Below, in pieces: positions 27,325 to 35,213 of a DNA stretch of 64,000 bases. Position 1 is the first letter of the stretch, and every line of letters starts with the position of its first letter. A program made the position numbers and the translations under genes. The DNA is from Pseudomonadota bacterium (lineage in GTDB: Bacteria > Desulfobacterota > Binatia > Binatales > Binataceae). The notes under the pieces were generated by a model. That model did no database searches. It saw only the letters and a list, made by a program, of their open reading frames with translations, and had not been told where the DNA came from. The stretch spans positions 248,001 through 312,000 of the forward strand of contig JAJPKA010000020.1 in NCBI GenBank assembly GCA_021323945.1, in the 5' to 3' direction.

Positions 27325-28147
27325 AACAGCGGATGAACGAACCTGTGCGTTGGCCGAGCAGCCAGTCGTTGTCGCAGGAAAGCACGGCAAACTTTACGGG
27401 ATAGTAACGCTTCCCAGCCCGCACAGCTCGGCGGCAGGATTATGCGTGGTTTTGTTCGGGCGTAATCGCTGGTTCGGTGATCGGTTGTCGGTCAAAGGTG
27501 CAAGGTGGCTGGCTGCCCGAGGCTTCTATTGTCTGCGTTTTGATTACCACGGCTACGGTGAAAGCGAGGGAGAATGCGAGATTATTGACGGTGACAAACC
27601 GTACACAGAAGATGCCCTGGCGGCAATTGGCCATATGCGACATGAGTTTGGGCAGCAACGTTTCGCCCTGGCCGGTTTCTGTTTCGACGGCAGAACTGCG
27701 CTTTCCGCGGTTGAGCAAGAGGGTGAATCAATCGCGACGGTGGTCGCGATAGCGCCGTTACCAGGTGAAATGGCCAGCTTGAACGCTCATCCGGAGAAAG
27801 CCGGACGCGGAATAACTGACCCGAATCTGGTCGTGCGAGTATCGGAGAATTTCAAGCGGGAAATCCGATCACTCGTGCGCTGGCGGGTGCCATGTCTGTT
27901 TCTGTATGGGGCAGACGATACTGAATATCATAACTTTCAAATTGCCGAACGAACAGTGTTGGCGGAGCTCGAACCGGCCGAGCGCGCCCTGTTCACGGTA
28001 GAGGTATGGCCCGGGCGTGTCCACATTCCAGAAGATCCGGATCGCATGCGCGCGATCACCGAGCGCCAGTTGTCCTGGCTCGACGGGTATAGGCAAAAAC
28101 CCTTCGTTGGCGCTCAGGCAGGAGTAGTCGATGGATTTCGCGCTTAG
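27311..28147 (+). CDS. Alpha/beta-hydrolase like exosortase-A-associated hydrolase 1, copy B
   Basis: A 278-residue paralogue of the protein at 25410. It keeps FGRNRWFGDRLSVKGARWLA, FDYHGYGESEG, the elbow AGFCFDGRTA with Cys at residue 124, LFLYGADDTEYHNFQ and WPGRVHIPEDP. It lacks the 40-residue insertion of copy A. It overlaps the hydrolase-2-like partner upstream and the acyl-CoA dehydrogenase downstream (17 bases), so the module is tightly coupled to acyl chemistry. Confidence 0.76.
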   Translation: MEWNETADERTCALAEQPVVVAGKHGKLYGIVTLPSPHSSAAGLCVVLFGRNRWFGDRLSVKGARWLAARGFYCLRFDYHGYGESEGECEIIDGDKPYTEDALAAIGHMRHEFGQQRFALAGFCFDGRTALSAVEQEGESIATVVAIAPLPGEMASLNAHPEKAGRGITDPNLVVRVSENFKREIRSLVRWRVPCLFLYGADDTEYHNFQIAERTVLAELEPAERALFTVEVWPGRVHIPEDPDRMRAITERQLSWLDGYRQKPFVGAQAGVVDGFRA

Positions 28148-29282
28148 TAGCGAACAGCAGGAGCTATCGCGGGCCGTATTTGACTTCGCTCGCGAACATC
28201 TAAGTGACGACCTGGCGACGCGCGACGACAGCGGCTCATTTTCCCGGGAGCTGTGGAACAAATGCGCGCAGTTCGGGTTGCTCGGTCTGCCAATACCAGT
28301 CGAATACGGCGGGCAAGGCCAGGATCTGCTTACCACCATCATCGCGATGGAAGCGCTTGGCCGCGGATGCCGGGATAACGGCTTAATATTCAGCCTGAAT
28401 GCCCAGATGTGGGCGTGCCAGATGCCGCTTCTGCGTTATGGTACTGACGCGCAGAAACGGGAATGGCTGCCTAAACTGGTCTCAGGCGAGGCAATCGGCG
28501 CTCACGCAATTACAGAGCCGGGTGCAGGGTCAGACGTTTTCTCTCTCACCTCACGAGCCGAACCGATCAACGGCGGCTACCGGCTAAACGGGGTCAAGAC
28601 ATTTTCCACCAATGCCCCGGTTGCCGATCTTGTGCTGGCTTTTGCCTATGTCGACCGCAGTGCTGCGGGCAAACCAAAGTTGTTGTCGAGTTTCCTGTTG
28701 CCCCGCGGAACGGCGGGAATGAGTTTCGGGCGGCCGCTGAGCAAGATGGGCTTGCGGACTTCGCCTATGAGCGAAGTCATTCTTCAAGACTGCTGTGTGC
28801 CGGAAACGGCGCGTCTTGGCCCTGAGGGAGTTGGCGCCGCGATCTTCAACTCCGCGATGGAATGGGAGCGCGCCTGCATCTTTGCCAGTCACGTCGGCGC
28901 AATGGAGCGATTGCTCGACGATTGTATAAACTACGCGCGCAGCCGCCGCCAGTTCGGTCAACCGATCGCGAAATTCGAGTCAGTCGCCAATAAGATTTCC
29001 GACATGAAAGTTGCTTTGGAGGCGTCGCGCCTCCTACTTTATTACGCCGGATGGCTGCACGGCCAGGGCAAGAGCACCGTGATGGAGTCGGCCATCGCCA
29101 AGCTGTTTGTGAGTGAGAACCACGTGCGTTCGGCCTTGTCCGCGCTGCAACTGTTCGGCGGGTACGGCTATATGAAGGAGTATCCGATAGAGCGCGAAGT
29201 GCGCGATGCACTCTCGGGTACGTTGTACTCCGGCACTTCGGAGATGCAACGGAAAATAATCGCACGCTGCCTGAGGCTGTAG
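28131..29282 (+). CDS. Acyl-CoA dehydrogenase-family flavoprotein
   Basis: A 383-residue FAD enzyme of the acyl-CoA dehydrogenase superfamily. Seen: AITEPGAGSDVFSLTS near residue 126, TFSTNAPVADLVL, and the FAD/tetramer block ARSRRQFGQPIAKFE, then LFGGYGYMKEYPIEREVRDA. The usual catalytic Glu near the C-terminus is replaced (LYSGTSEMQ has Ser-Gly-Thr), but E246 in MEWERA sits where isovaleryl-type dehydrogenases carry their base. Located between hydrolases and an AMP-ligase with carrier proteins, it probably oxidises a carrier-bound acyl or aminoacyl group rather than working in fatty-acid degradation; that is inference. Confidence 0.88.
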   Translation: MDFALSSEQQELSRAVFDFAREHLSDDLATRDDSGSFSRELWNKCAQFGLLGLPIPVEYGGQGQDLLTTIIAMEALGRGCRDNGLIFSLNAQMWACQMPLLRYGTDAQKREWLPKLVSGEAIGAHAITEPGAGSDVFSLTSRAEPINGGYRLNGVKTFSTNAPVADLVLAFAYVDRSAAGKPKLLSSFLLPRGTAGMSFGRPLSKMGLRTSPMSEVILQDCCVPETARLGPEGVGAAIFNSAMEWERACIFASHVGAMERLLDDCINYARSRRQFGQPIAKFESVANKISDMKVALEASRLLLYYAGWLHGQGKSTVMESAIAKLFVSENHVRSALSALQLFGGYGYMKEYPIEREVRDALSGTLYSGTSEMQRKIIARCLRL

Positions 29283-29406
29283 TGAAAGTCGCGGGTCTAG
29301 TAACCGAGCCACCAACATATCTCGCAGTTCAGTCCGCCTGATTATTGTCGTTGTTACAAGGCGCAGAGAGAGCTTTTAGGGATTCAAATCCGCTGAGGAT
29401 TGCAGC

Positions 29407-31026
29407 ATGATTCATTGTTTACCGCAAATCCTGACCGAGACCGCCGAGCGCCACGCCTCGCACCCTGCATTGGTGCTGAACGGCCACAGCATCACTTACG
29501 GAGAGCTGGAATCGGAATCGAATCGATTTGCACGCTCTCTGCTGCATCACGGTGTTACCCGAGGCGACCGCGTCGCCTTGTGGCTTCCCAAATCGATCCA
29601 AGCAGTGGTTGCGATCTACGGCATAATGAAAGCGGGCGCGGCTTACGTTCCGATCGATCTGGCAGCCCCCGCAGCGCGGATGGCCTACATCACACGCGAT
29701 TGCAAAGTGGCTGGTCTGGTGACCGTGAAAGATCGGGCGAATGCGCTCGACGCAACTTTCCCCGGCGAGCGGCCCATAAAAAGCATTTGGTTCGTGGACG
29801 GTTCATCGCCAAGTGGTCCAGCCAGCCATGGTACAGGTATAGGCTGGGAGACGGTAGCGGCGGAGCCGAACCATAGCATCGAGTGTCGAGCGCGCGAAGA
29901 TGATCTTGCTTACATTCTGTATACCTCCGGTTCCACTGGCACCCCAAAGGGAGTGATGCTTTCTCATCGCAACGCCCTTTCATTTGTCAACTGGGCAGTG
30001 CAGACCTTTGCCATCTCGAATGAAGATCGTTTGGCCAACCATGCCCCTTTTCACTTTGACCTTTCGGTGTTCGACCTGTACGCAGGTGCGCTTGCTGGGG
30101 CAACGGTGTTTCCAGTACCGACACACATGGCGGCGTTTCCAGCGGCAATCGCGAGGCAATGGAGCGCGCAAAGACTGACCGTCTGGTATACGACGCCGAG
30201 CACCCTGGTGTTGATGATCACCAGAGGAGGTCTGGCCTCGCTTGACCTGTCTGCCCTTCGGTTACTGCTGTTCGCTGGAGAAGTTTTTCCGGTTAAGTAT
30301 CTGCGCACCTTGATGCAGCTTGCGCCGCAGACGCGGTTCGCCAATCTGTACGGACCAACCGAAACCAACGTCTGCACGTGGTACGAAGTGTCGTCGATTC
30401 CGGCAGACGACACTCCAGTGCCGATAGGACGCCCGTGCTCGAATTGCGACGTGTTTATCCTGGACGAGAAACTCAAGCCGGTCGCTGACGGAGAAATCGG
30501 CGAATTGTGGGTTAGCGGATCGACCGTGATGCAAGGATATTGGGGCCGCCCGGAACGCACTGGCCAGACCCTTAAGGATGTCGAAGTCCGCCCTGGATTA
30601 ACAGTGCGTGCCTACAACACCGGGGACCTGGTGCGAAAACGGAACGATGGCAATCTGGAGTTCGTCGGTCGGAGAGACCATCAGATCAAAACGCGCGGTT
30701 ATCGGGTTGAACTGGGTGAGATAGAGTCAGTCTTACATAACCATCCGGCGGTTGACGAGGCGGTTGTGCTCGGCATCCCGGATGAGACGATCGGCCATCG
30801 GTTGGCGGCCGTTATCGTGCCAAAGCAAAACATGCGGGTCGGAAAAGCGGCAATCCAGCAACATTGTGCAGCAGCGCTGCCTCGCTACATGGTGCCGGCT
30901 GTAATTGAGTTCCGCTCCGAGCTGCCACGCACCAGCAGCGGCAAGGTGGATCGGCAGACGCTCGCCGGGCTGTTCTGTGCTGACAGCCAGCTTTCGGCTC
31001 CGGAGGAAGTATGGCAAGAAGTCTAA
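29407..31026 (+). CDS. AMP-forming acyl/aminoacyl ligase (NRPS adenylation-like)
   Basis: A 539-residue ANL-superfamily enzyme that adenylates a carboxylic acid and loads it on a carrier protein. Core motifs: ILYTSGSTGTPKGVMLSH (A3, near 177), HFDLSVFDLYAGALAG (near 216), NLYGPTETNVCTWYE (A5), YNTGDLVRKRNDGNLEFVGR (A7/A8) and the C-terminal lysine in SSGKVDRQTL (A10). It is a stand-alone A domain without condensation or carrier domains, and resembles the acyl-CoA ligases of exosortase-A loci. It overlaps the first acyl carrier gene by 16 bases, which identifies its probable partner. The substrate cannot be named with confidence. Confidence 0.9.
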   Translation: MIHCLPQILTETAERHASHPALVLNGHSITYGELESESNRFARSLLHHGVTRGDRVALWLPKSIQAVVAIYGIMKAGAAYVPIDLAAPAARMAYITRDCKVAGLVTVKDRANALDATFPGERPIKSIWFVDGSSPSGPASHGTGIGWETVAAEPNHSIECRAREDDLAYILYTSGSTGTPKGVMLSHRNALSFVNWAVQTFAISNEDRLANHAPFHFDLSVFDLYAGALAGATVFPVPTHMAAFPAAIARQWSAQRLTVWYTTPSTLVLMITRGGLASLDLSALRLLLFAGEVFPVKYLRTLMQLAPQTRFANLYGPTETNVCTWYEVSSIPADDTPVPIGRPCSNCDVFILDEKLKPVADGEIGELWVSGSTVMQGYWGRPERTGQTLKDVEVRPGLTVRAYNTGDLVRKRNDGNLEFVGRRDHQIKTRGYRVELGEIESVLHNHPAVDEAVVLGIPDETIGHRLAAVIVPKQNMRVGKAAIQQHCAAALPRYMVPAVIEFRSELPRTSSGKVDRQTLAGLFCADSQLSAPEEVWQEV

Positions 31027-31316
31027 CAAGAAACGAAAGCGATGCTCCCCTGAGTTCGGTTGAGACCGTCCTCCGGGACTTCCTGATGCAGGACGTGCTC
31101 TATGACAAGCAGATACCGCTTCTAGGCCCCAGGGACTCGCTGCTGGAATCGGAGTTGTTGGACTCTATCGCAATCATGCAAATAGTCGCTTTTTGCGAGC
31201 AGGCATTCGAAATCACCATTCCTGAGGAAGAGCTTCTCCCGCAAAACTTTGAAAACATTGAGGCGATCGGCCAGCTAGTCGAACGACAGCTGGCGGAAAA
31301 GGCAGCCGAGCGCTAG
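31011..31316 (+). CDS. Acyl carrier protein 1
   Basis: A 101-residue carrier. The phosphopantetheine-bearing serine is S52 in LLDSIAIMQ, followed by the typical helix III region FCEQAFEITIPEEELLPQNF. GGAGG lies just before the ATG, inside the end of the ligase gene. It is likely loaded by that ligase and read by the neighbouring dehydrogenase, hydrolases or transferases. Confidence 0.88.
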   Translation: MARSLTRNESDAPLSSVETVLRDFLMQDVLYDKQIPLLGPRDSLLESELLDSIAIMQIVAFCEQAFEITIPEEELLPQNFENIEAIGQLVERQLAEKAAER

Positions 31317-31505
31317 GCATCGAGTAGCGACACGAGAAAAAATCGAACATGCGAAGACGAACCGATCGAGGCCTCTCGCAGGACGCTGCTTCCGTCTTGC
31401 CCTGGGGCAAACCGAAGCGCAGCTCATCGATGCTATGGCTATAGCCAATGCCTGCGGCGAGCTGGCGGTGAACAGAAGACGATTGAACTCAAAGGGAAAA
31501 GATAA

Positions 31506-31793
31506 GTGACAGAGTTGACCACCACGGAACGAACAATTCGCGACTTTCTGCTCAAGGAGTTACTTTACGACAAGCAGTTAAGTGACCTTGGGCCGGAAGA
31601 CATGCTGCTCAACGATGGACTTTTGGACTCAATTGGGATCCTGCAGACGGTGACGTTCTGCGAGCAGACTTTCGAAATCGCTATCCCAGATGACGAACTT
31701 CTGCCCGAACATTTCGAGAGTCTCCGTGCGATCGGACAACTGGTAGATCGGCGACTTGCTGACGCTCACGTGCTAGGACGTCAGGCGCAATGA
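31506..31793 (+). CDS. Acyl carrier protein 2
   Basis: A 95-residue paralogue of the preceding carrier, with serine S42 in LLDSIGILQ and FCEQTFEIAIPDDELLPEHF. The start is GTG, with AAAGGGAAAAG upstream. The 189-base gap between the two carrier genes has no recognised gene. It overlaps the WecG-like transferase by four bases. Two carriers suggest two acyl substrates or a relay. Confidence 0.86.
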   Translation: MTELTTTERTIRDFLLKELLYDKQLSDLGPEDMLLNDGLLDSIGILQTVTFCEQTFEIAIPDDELLPEHFESLRAIGQLVDRRLADAHVLGRQAQ

Positions 31794-32662
31794 ACTTCCG
31801 AAGTTCTGCGGTCGAATCGGAATATTCCGCGAACTCGAGTGCCGCTGATGTAGGGGACGAGTCAAGACGCCGCGCGGATCTTCATATGCCACGAGTCAAT
31901 ATTCTTGGTGTTGGTGTCAGCCCGGTTAATATGAATCGTGCGGTACGTTTAATTGACGAGTGGATATCGCGGCGCGAGCGACATTATGTCTGCGTGACTT
32001 CCGTTCACGGAGTCATCGAAAGCCAGCGCGATGATAACCTGCGTCGCATCCACAATGAGGCCGGAATGGTAACGCCTGACGGCATGCCTCTGGTGCTGGT
32101 GAGCAGGCTGATGGGATTTCACCAGACCGAGCGAGTCTATGGGCCTGACCTGATGCTCGCAGTTTGCGACCACTCGCAGCATCGAGGTTTCTCGCACTTC
32201 TTTTATGGAGGTGCGCCAGGAGTGCCCGAACGCCTGATACAAAGGCTGAGCGGCCGCTATCCAGAGCTCAAGATAGCAGGCAGTTACTCACCTCCGTTCC
32301 GTGCGCTGACACCAGCCGAAGATCAAGCGGTCATCGACCAGATCAATTCGAGCAAAGCCGATATTGTCTGGGTGGGATTGAGCACCCCAAAGCAAGAGCG
32401 ATGGATGGCGGCACACCGCGACAAGCTCGAGGCACCTGTCATGATCGGGGTTGGCGCGGCTTTCGATTTCAATGCCGGACTTAAAAAGCAGGCGCCGCGA
32501 TGGATGAGAAAAATCGCGCTTGAGTGGACCTTTCGGCTGGCGACTGAGCCACGTAGACTCTGGTTACGCTACCTGAAATGTAACCCGGCATTCCTCGCAT
32601 TGATTGCGATGCAGCTCCTCCATCTCAAGCGTTACCGACTGGACCCGGCACTTAGTGGCTAG
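31790..32662 (+). CDS. WecG/TagA/CpsF-family glycosyltransferase (GT26)
   Basis: A 290-residue GT26 enzyme that adds a second sugar (for example an N-acetylmannosamine-type residue) to the lipid-linked first sugar. Motifs: VTSVHGVIESQRD, GMVTPDGMPLVLVSRLMG near residue 85, ERVYGPDLM, FFYGGAPGVPERL, WVGLSTPKQERWMA near 195 and MIGVGAAFDFNAG. The C-terminal LEWTFRLATEPRRLWLRYL is the family end. The first 35 residues are not conserved; the ATG at MPRVNILGVG could be used instead. It is the last gene before a 0.65 kb gap. Confidence 0.92.
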   Translation: MNFRSSAVESEYSANSSAADVGDESRRRADLHMPRVNILGVGVSPVNMNRAVRLIDEWISRRERHYVCVTSVHGVIESQRDDNLRRIHNEAGMVTPDGMPLVLVSRLMGFHQTERVYGPDLMLAVCDHSQHRGFSHFFYGGAPGVPERLIQRLSGRYPELKIAGSYSPPFRALTPAEDQAVIDQINSSKADIVWVGLSTPKQERWMAAHRDKLEAPVMIGVGAAFDFNAGLKKQAPRWMRKIALEWTFRLATEPRRLWLRYLKCNPAFLALIAMQLLHLKRYRLDPALSG

Positions 32663-32951
32663 ATCGGCTCGTTAATGGCAAGCTTCTTTGCCACCTAGAT
32701 TAGCCGCAATTGTTTCATGTCAAGACACTCACGAAAAACTGGGTTCAGCTGAGTGTGACAGTTGGTTGGAATAGCGCGAGGACGGCCTTCTTGAATTGCG
32801 TACCTCGTCGGTCAGCGGTAATCGCAGAATACTTTCTCACGAGCAGGCAAACCAGACTGGTAAAGTGAGTTCGACTGACGCTCCAACAATCTGGCTCACC
32901 GCAAATCGGTGTTGAGAGCCACGCTGAGCCCATTTCCGGTCTAAGGTGTAA

Positions 32952-32977
32952 GGGTGTTACCCCGGCACGGAAGTGCC
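32952..32977. repeat. Two adjacent small hairpins in the intergenic region
   Basis: GGGT-GTT-ACCC (32952-32962) is followed directly by GGCAC-GGAA-GTGCC (32964-32977), the latter a perfect 5-bp stem closed by a GGAA tetraloop. No T-run follows, so it is not a simple terminator. It lies 290 bases after the WecG-like gene. Confidence 0.4.
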
Positions 32978-33203
32978 AGAGTCGCCTCGAATCCGGGACT
33001 TCGACTAGCGAAATTGAGCCGGTTGGTCGCCCATTTCGCGCCGATTCCGTAAGCCCCACACAATAGCAGGTTGTTGCAAACACCGTTTCTGTTAGCTTAA
33101 TCATCGCTTAATATTCCAAGCGACGCTTACGATTGTTGATAATTTTTGACCGCTGTTACCGGCGATGACTGGAGATTCAAATTCATTTATTGTGTTTTAG
33201 GTA

Positions 33204-33232
33204 TTGACGCGTTAATGCTCTCATAGTTAACT
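33204..33232 (+). promoter_or_regulatory. Weak promoter candidate ahead of the radical SAM gene
   Basis: TTGACG (33204-33209) and TTAACT (33227-33232) are 17 bases apart in an AT-rich stretch about 105 bases before the radical SAM start. The -10 match is poor (3 of 6). Confidence 0.25.
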
Positions 33233-33337
33233 GATTTTTAGCTCAATCTGGCTTTCAGGAATCACTAATCTCTGAGCTTACCTAATGTACCGTTAGATTC
33301 AGAGTTCCGATAATTGAGCGCACCAAGGAGAACCCAC

Positions 33338-35110
33338 TTGCAAGAGCCACTTTCGACTACGGCGAGGGACGGTCAGGTTATGGCCACTGTCGCGACTGGT
33401 GGGTCTGTACTTAAGGCCGATCTATTCTTTTTACACGCACCGAGCATCTACGATTTTCGCGAGCGCGACGATCTGCTTTTCGCGCATCTAAGCGATTCCG
33501 ACAGCGTTAACACCACAACTATCTACGAAATCTATCCGCTGGGTCTGCTCTCGCTGAAGCAGCGTCTGCGCGAAGAGGGTTTAACCGCCGAGATCGTAAA
33601 CATCGCATCACTGATGTTGATTCATCCCTCCCTGGACGTCCCAGGTCTTATCTCGCGTTTGGAGGCGCCGGTCTTTGGTTTTGACCTTCACTGGCTGATC
33701 CACTGCCACGGTGCGCTCGAACTGGCGAAACTGGTTAAGGCTATCCATCCGGACTCGCTGGTCATCTTCGGAGGGATTTCATCCACATACTTTGCCGAAG
33801 AACTGATTCGCTACCAACCGGTCGACGTCGTGGTTCAGGGCTACGATACGCTTGAAGTAGTGGCTGAGCTGATGAAGGCGGTGACTCGTGGTACGCGTGA
33901 TTTCTCGAAGATCCCCAACCTGCTTTACAAGTCGGCCGGAGAAGTTTTTGCGAGTGGCTTTATCCACAAACCGATGAGAGATTACAACGACGTTACTGTC
34001 GACTGGTCGTACTACCAGAAGGTCCGCCAACAGAAACTGTTTGGTGGCCGTCTCATCATGACGTTACCCAACACTGGATGCGCGCATGACTGTGGTTGGT
34101 GCGGCGGCTCCCGCTCGGCATACCGAAAGATAATGGGGGTGCGCAAGACGCTAATCACCAAGCCCATGGAGCATATCGCTGAAGAGCTGAGGTCGATGGG
34201 TGATGCCGCCAAAAAGACCGGAATCTACGCGTTGCAATGTTATTCGGAGTCAAAAGCCCGTCTTCACGCATATCTCGATGTCGTCAAGGAGATGGGTTAC
34301 AAAACGGTCAACTTTGAACAGTTCACCTTACCTGATGCGGCAACCCTGCGAAAAATGGTGGAGTCAACCCGCACGTTTATCAATCTCTCTCCGGAATCGC
34401 ACGATCCGATCATCAGTAAACTTGCCGGCCGCGGCACTTACACCATGGAGCAAATGGAGGATTGGATCGAGCGCGCGCTCGACATCGGCGTGGCGGGCGT
34501 AATGGTATGGTTCTTTATCGGCATGCCGAGGCAGACGCGACAGTCGGTAATGGATACGGTTGACTATTGTAAGTCTTTGTTGAAAAGGTTCCGCGGCAAG
34601 AATGTGGTCCCGCTGTTGTGCCCGATGGTCCCTTTTCTCGACCCAGGCTCACGCTTTTTTGAGAACCCCGGCGCGCACGGTTACTCCATTTTTCACCGTA
34701 CGCTCGAACAACATCGTCAGGCCCTGGTGGCACCAATCTGGCACGAGCGCCTGAATTACAGCACCAAATGGCTAAGCCGGCGAGAAATCGAACAGGTCTC
34801 CTACGATGCTGTGTCCAAGCTGATTAACATCAAGGGCGAACTCGGAGTGCTGCCCGGCTCATGGTGCGAGGCGGTGCTGGCCACTATCGATGAGACCAGA
34901 TGGCTACTTGCAGAAATTGAGTGTAGCGTTCGTAGCGGTGGACTGAGCAGTGACCTGCGTCAGCAGATTCTGAAGTACAATCGGAAAATTCTGGCTTATT
35001 CAAGCGATCAGATAATTCCAGTTCCTCGTCCATTTGGGGGAAGATGGTTTGACGACAACACGGTTCCCGCTGCGATGCTGTCCGAGCTGACCGGCAGCCA
35101 GCCACAGTAA
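33338..35110 (+). CDS. Radical SAM protein with an N-terminal cobalamin-binding-type domain
   Basis: A 590-residue class-B-like radical SAM enzyme. The N-terminal 200 residues form a B12-binding-type Rossmann domain (PLGLLSLKQRLREEG, FGFDLHWLIHCHGALELAKL, LVIFGGISSTYFAEELI). The Fe-S cluster cysteines are C248, C252 and C255 in GCAHDCGWCGG, and NLSPESHDPII and WFFIGMPRQTRQSV belong to the barrel. Such enzymes methylate unactivated carbons or make difficult rearrangements. TTG at 33338, preceded by AAGGAG at 7 bases, is the preferred start; the in-frame TTG at 33314 has no such site. It lies with a P450 and sugar genes; its substrate is unknown. Confidence 0.85.
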   Translation: MQEPLSTTARDGQVMATVATGGSVLKADLFFLHAPSIYDFRERDDLLFAHLSDSDSVNTTTIYEIYPLGLLSLKQRLREEGLTAEIVNIASLMLIHPSLDVPGLISRLEAPVFGFDLHWLIHCHGALELAKLVKAIHPDSLVIFGGISSTYFAEELIRYQPVDVVVQGYDTLEVVAELMKAVTRGTRDFSKIPNLLYKSAGEVFASGFIHKPMRDYNDVTVDWSYYQKVRQQKLFGGRLIMTLPNTGCAHDCGWCGGSRSAYRKIMGVRKTLITKPMEHIAEELRSMGDAAKKTGIYALQCYSESKARLHAYLDVVKEMGYKTVNFEQFTLPDAATLRKMVESTRTFINLSPESHDPIISKLAGRGTYTMEQMEDWIERALDIGVAGVMVWFFIGMPRQTRQSVMDTVDYCKSLLKRFRGKNVVPLLCPMVPFLDPGSRFFENPGAHGYSIFHRTLEQHRQALVAPIWHERLNYSTKWLSRREIEQVSYDAVSKLINIKGELGVLPGSWCEAVLATIDETRWLLAEIECSVRSGGLSSDLRQQILKYNRKILAYSSDQIIPVPRPFGGRWFDDNTVPAAMLSELTGSQPQ

Positions 35111-35213
35111 GACTTCTGACCCACTGGGCAGACTTCTCTCGCACTAACCGAGATCACTAATCATTTGAACGCCCGCGAACAGAGCGGGTCGCGGGCGTAA
35201 CAGCTCCCAAGAG

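Larger units (their letters stand above)
32663..33337. other. Intergenic region inside the polysaccharide locus, probably regulatory
   Basis: About 670 bases without a gene. The first half has moderate GC and two adjacent hairpins (32952-32977). The second half (33090-33300) is the most AT-rich stretch in the locus and carries a weak promoter match. A minus-strand frame at 32745-33104 has no recognisable protein character. This gap probably divides the locus into two transcription units. Confidence 0.5.

Noticed and set aside
22769-32662. An exosortase gene within the acyl-carrier module
   Set aside because: All frames in this part are accounted for by soluble enzymes and carriers; no polytopic exosortase-like protein is present.
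32745-33104. A 119-residue minus-strand frame in the intergenic region
   Set aside because: No recognisable motif, no good ribosome-binding site, and it covers the hairpins; not convincing as a gene.
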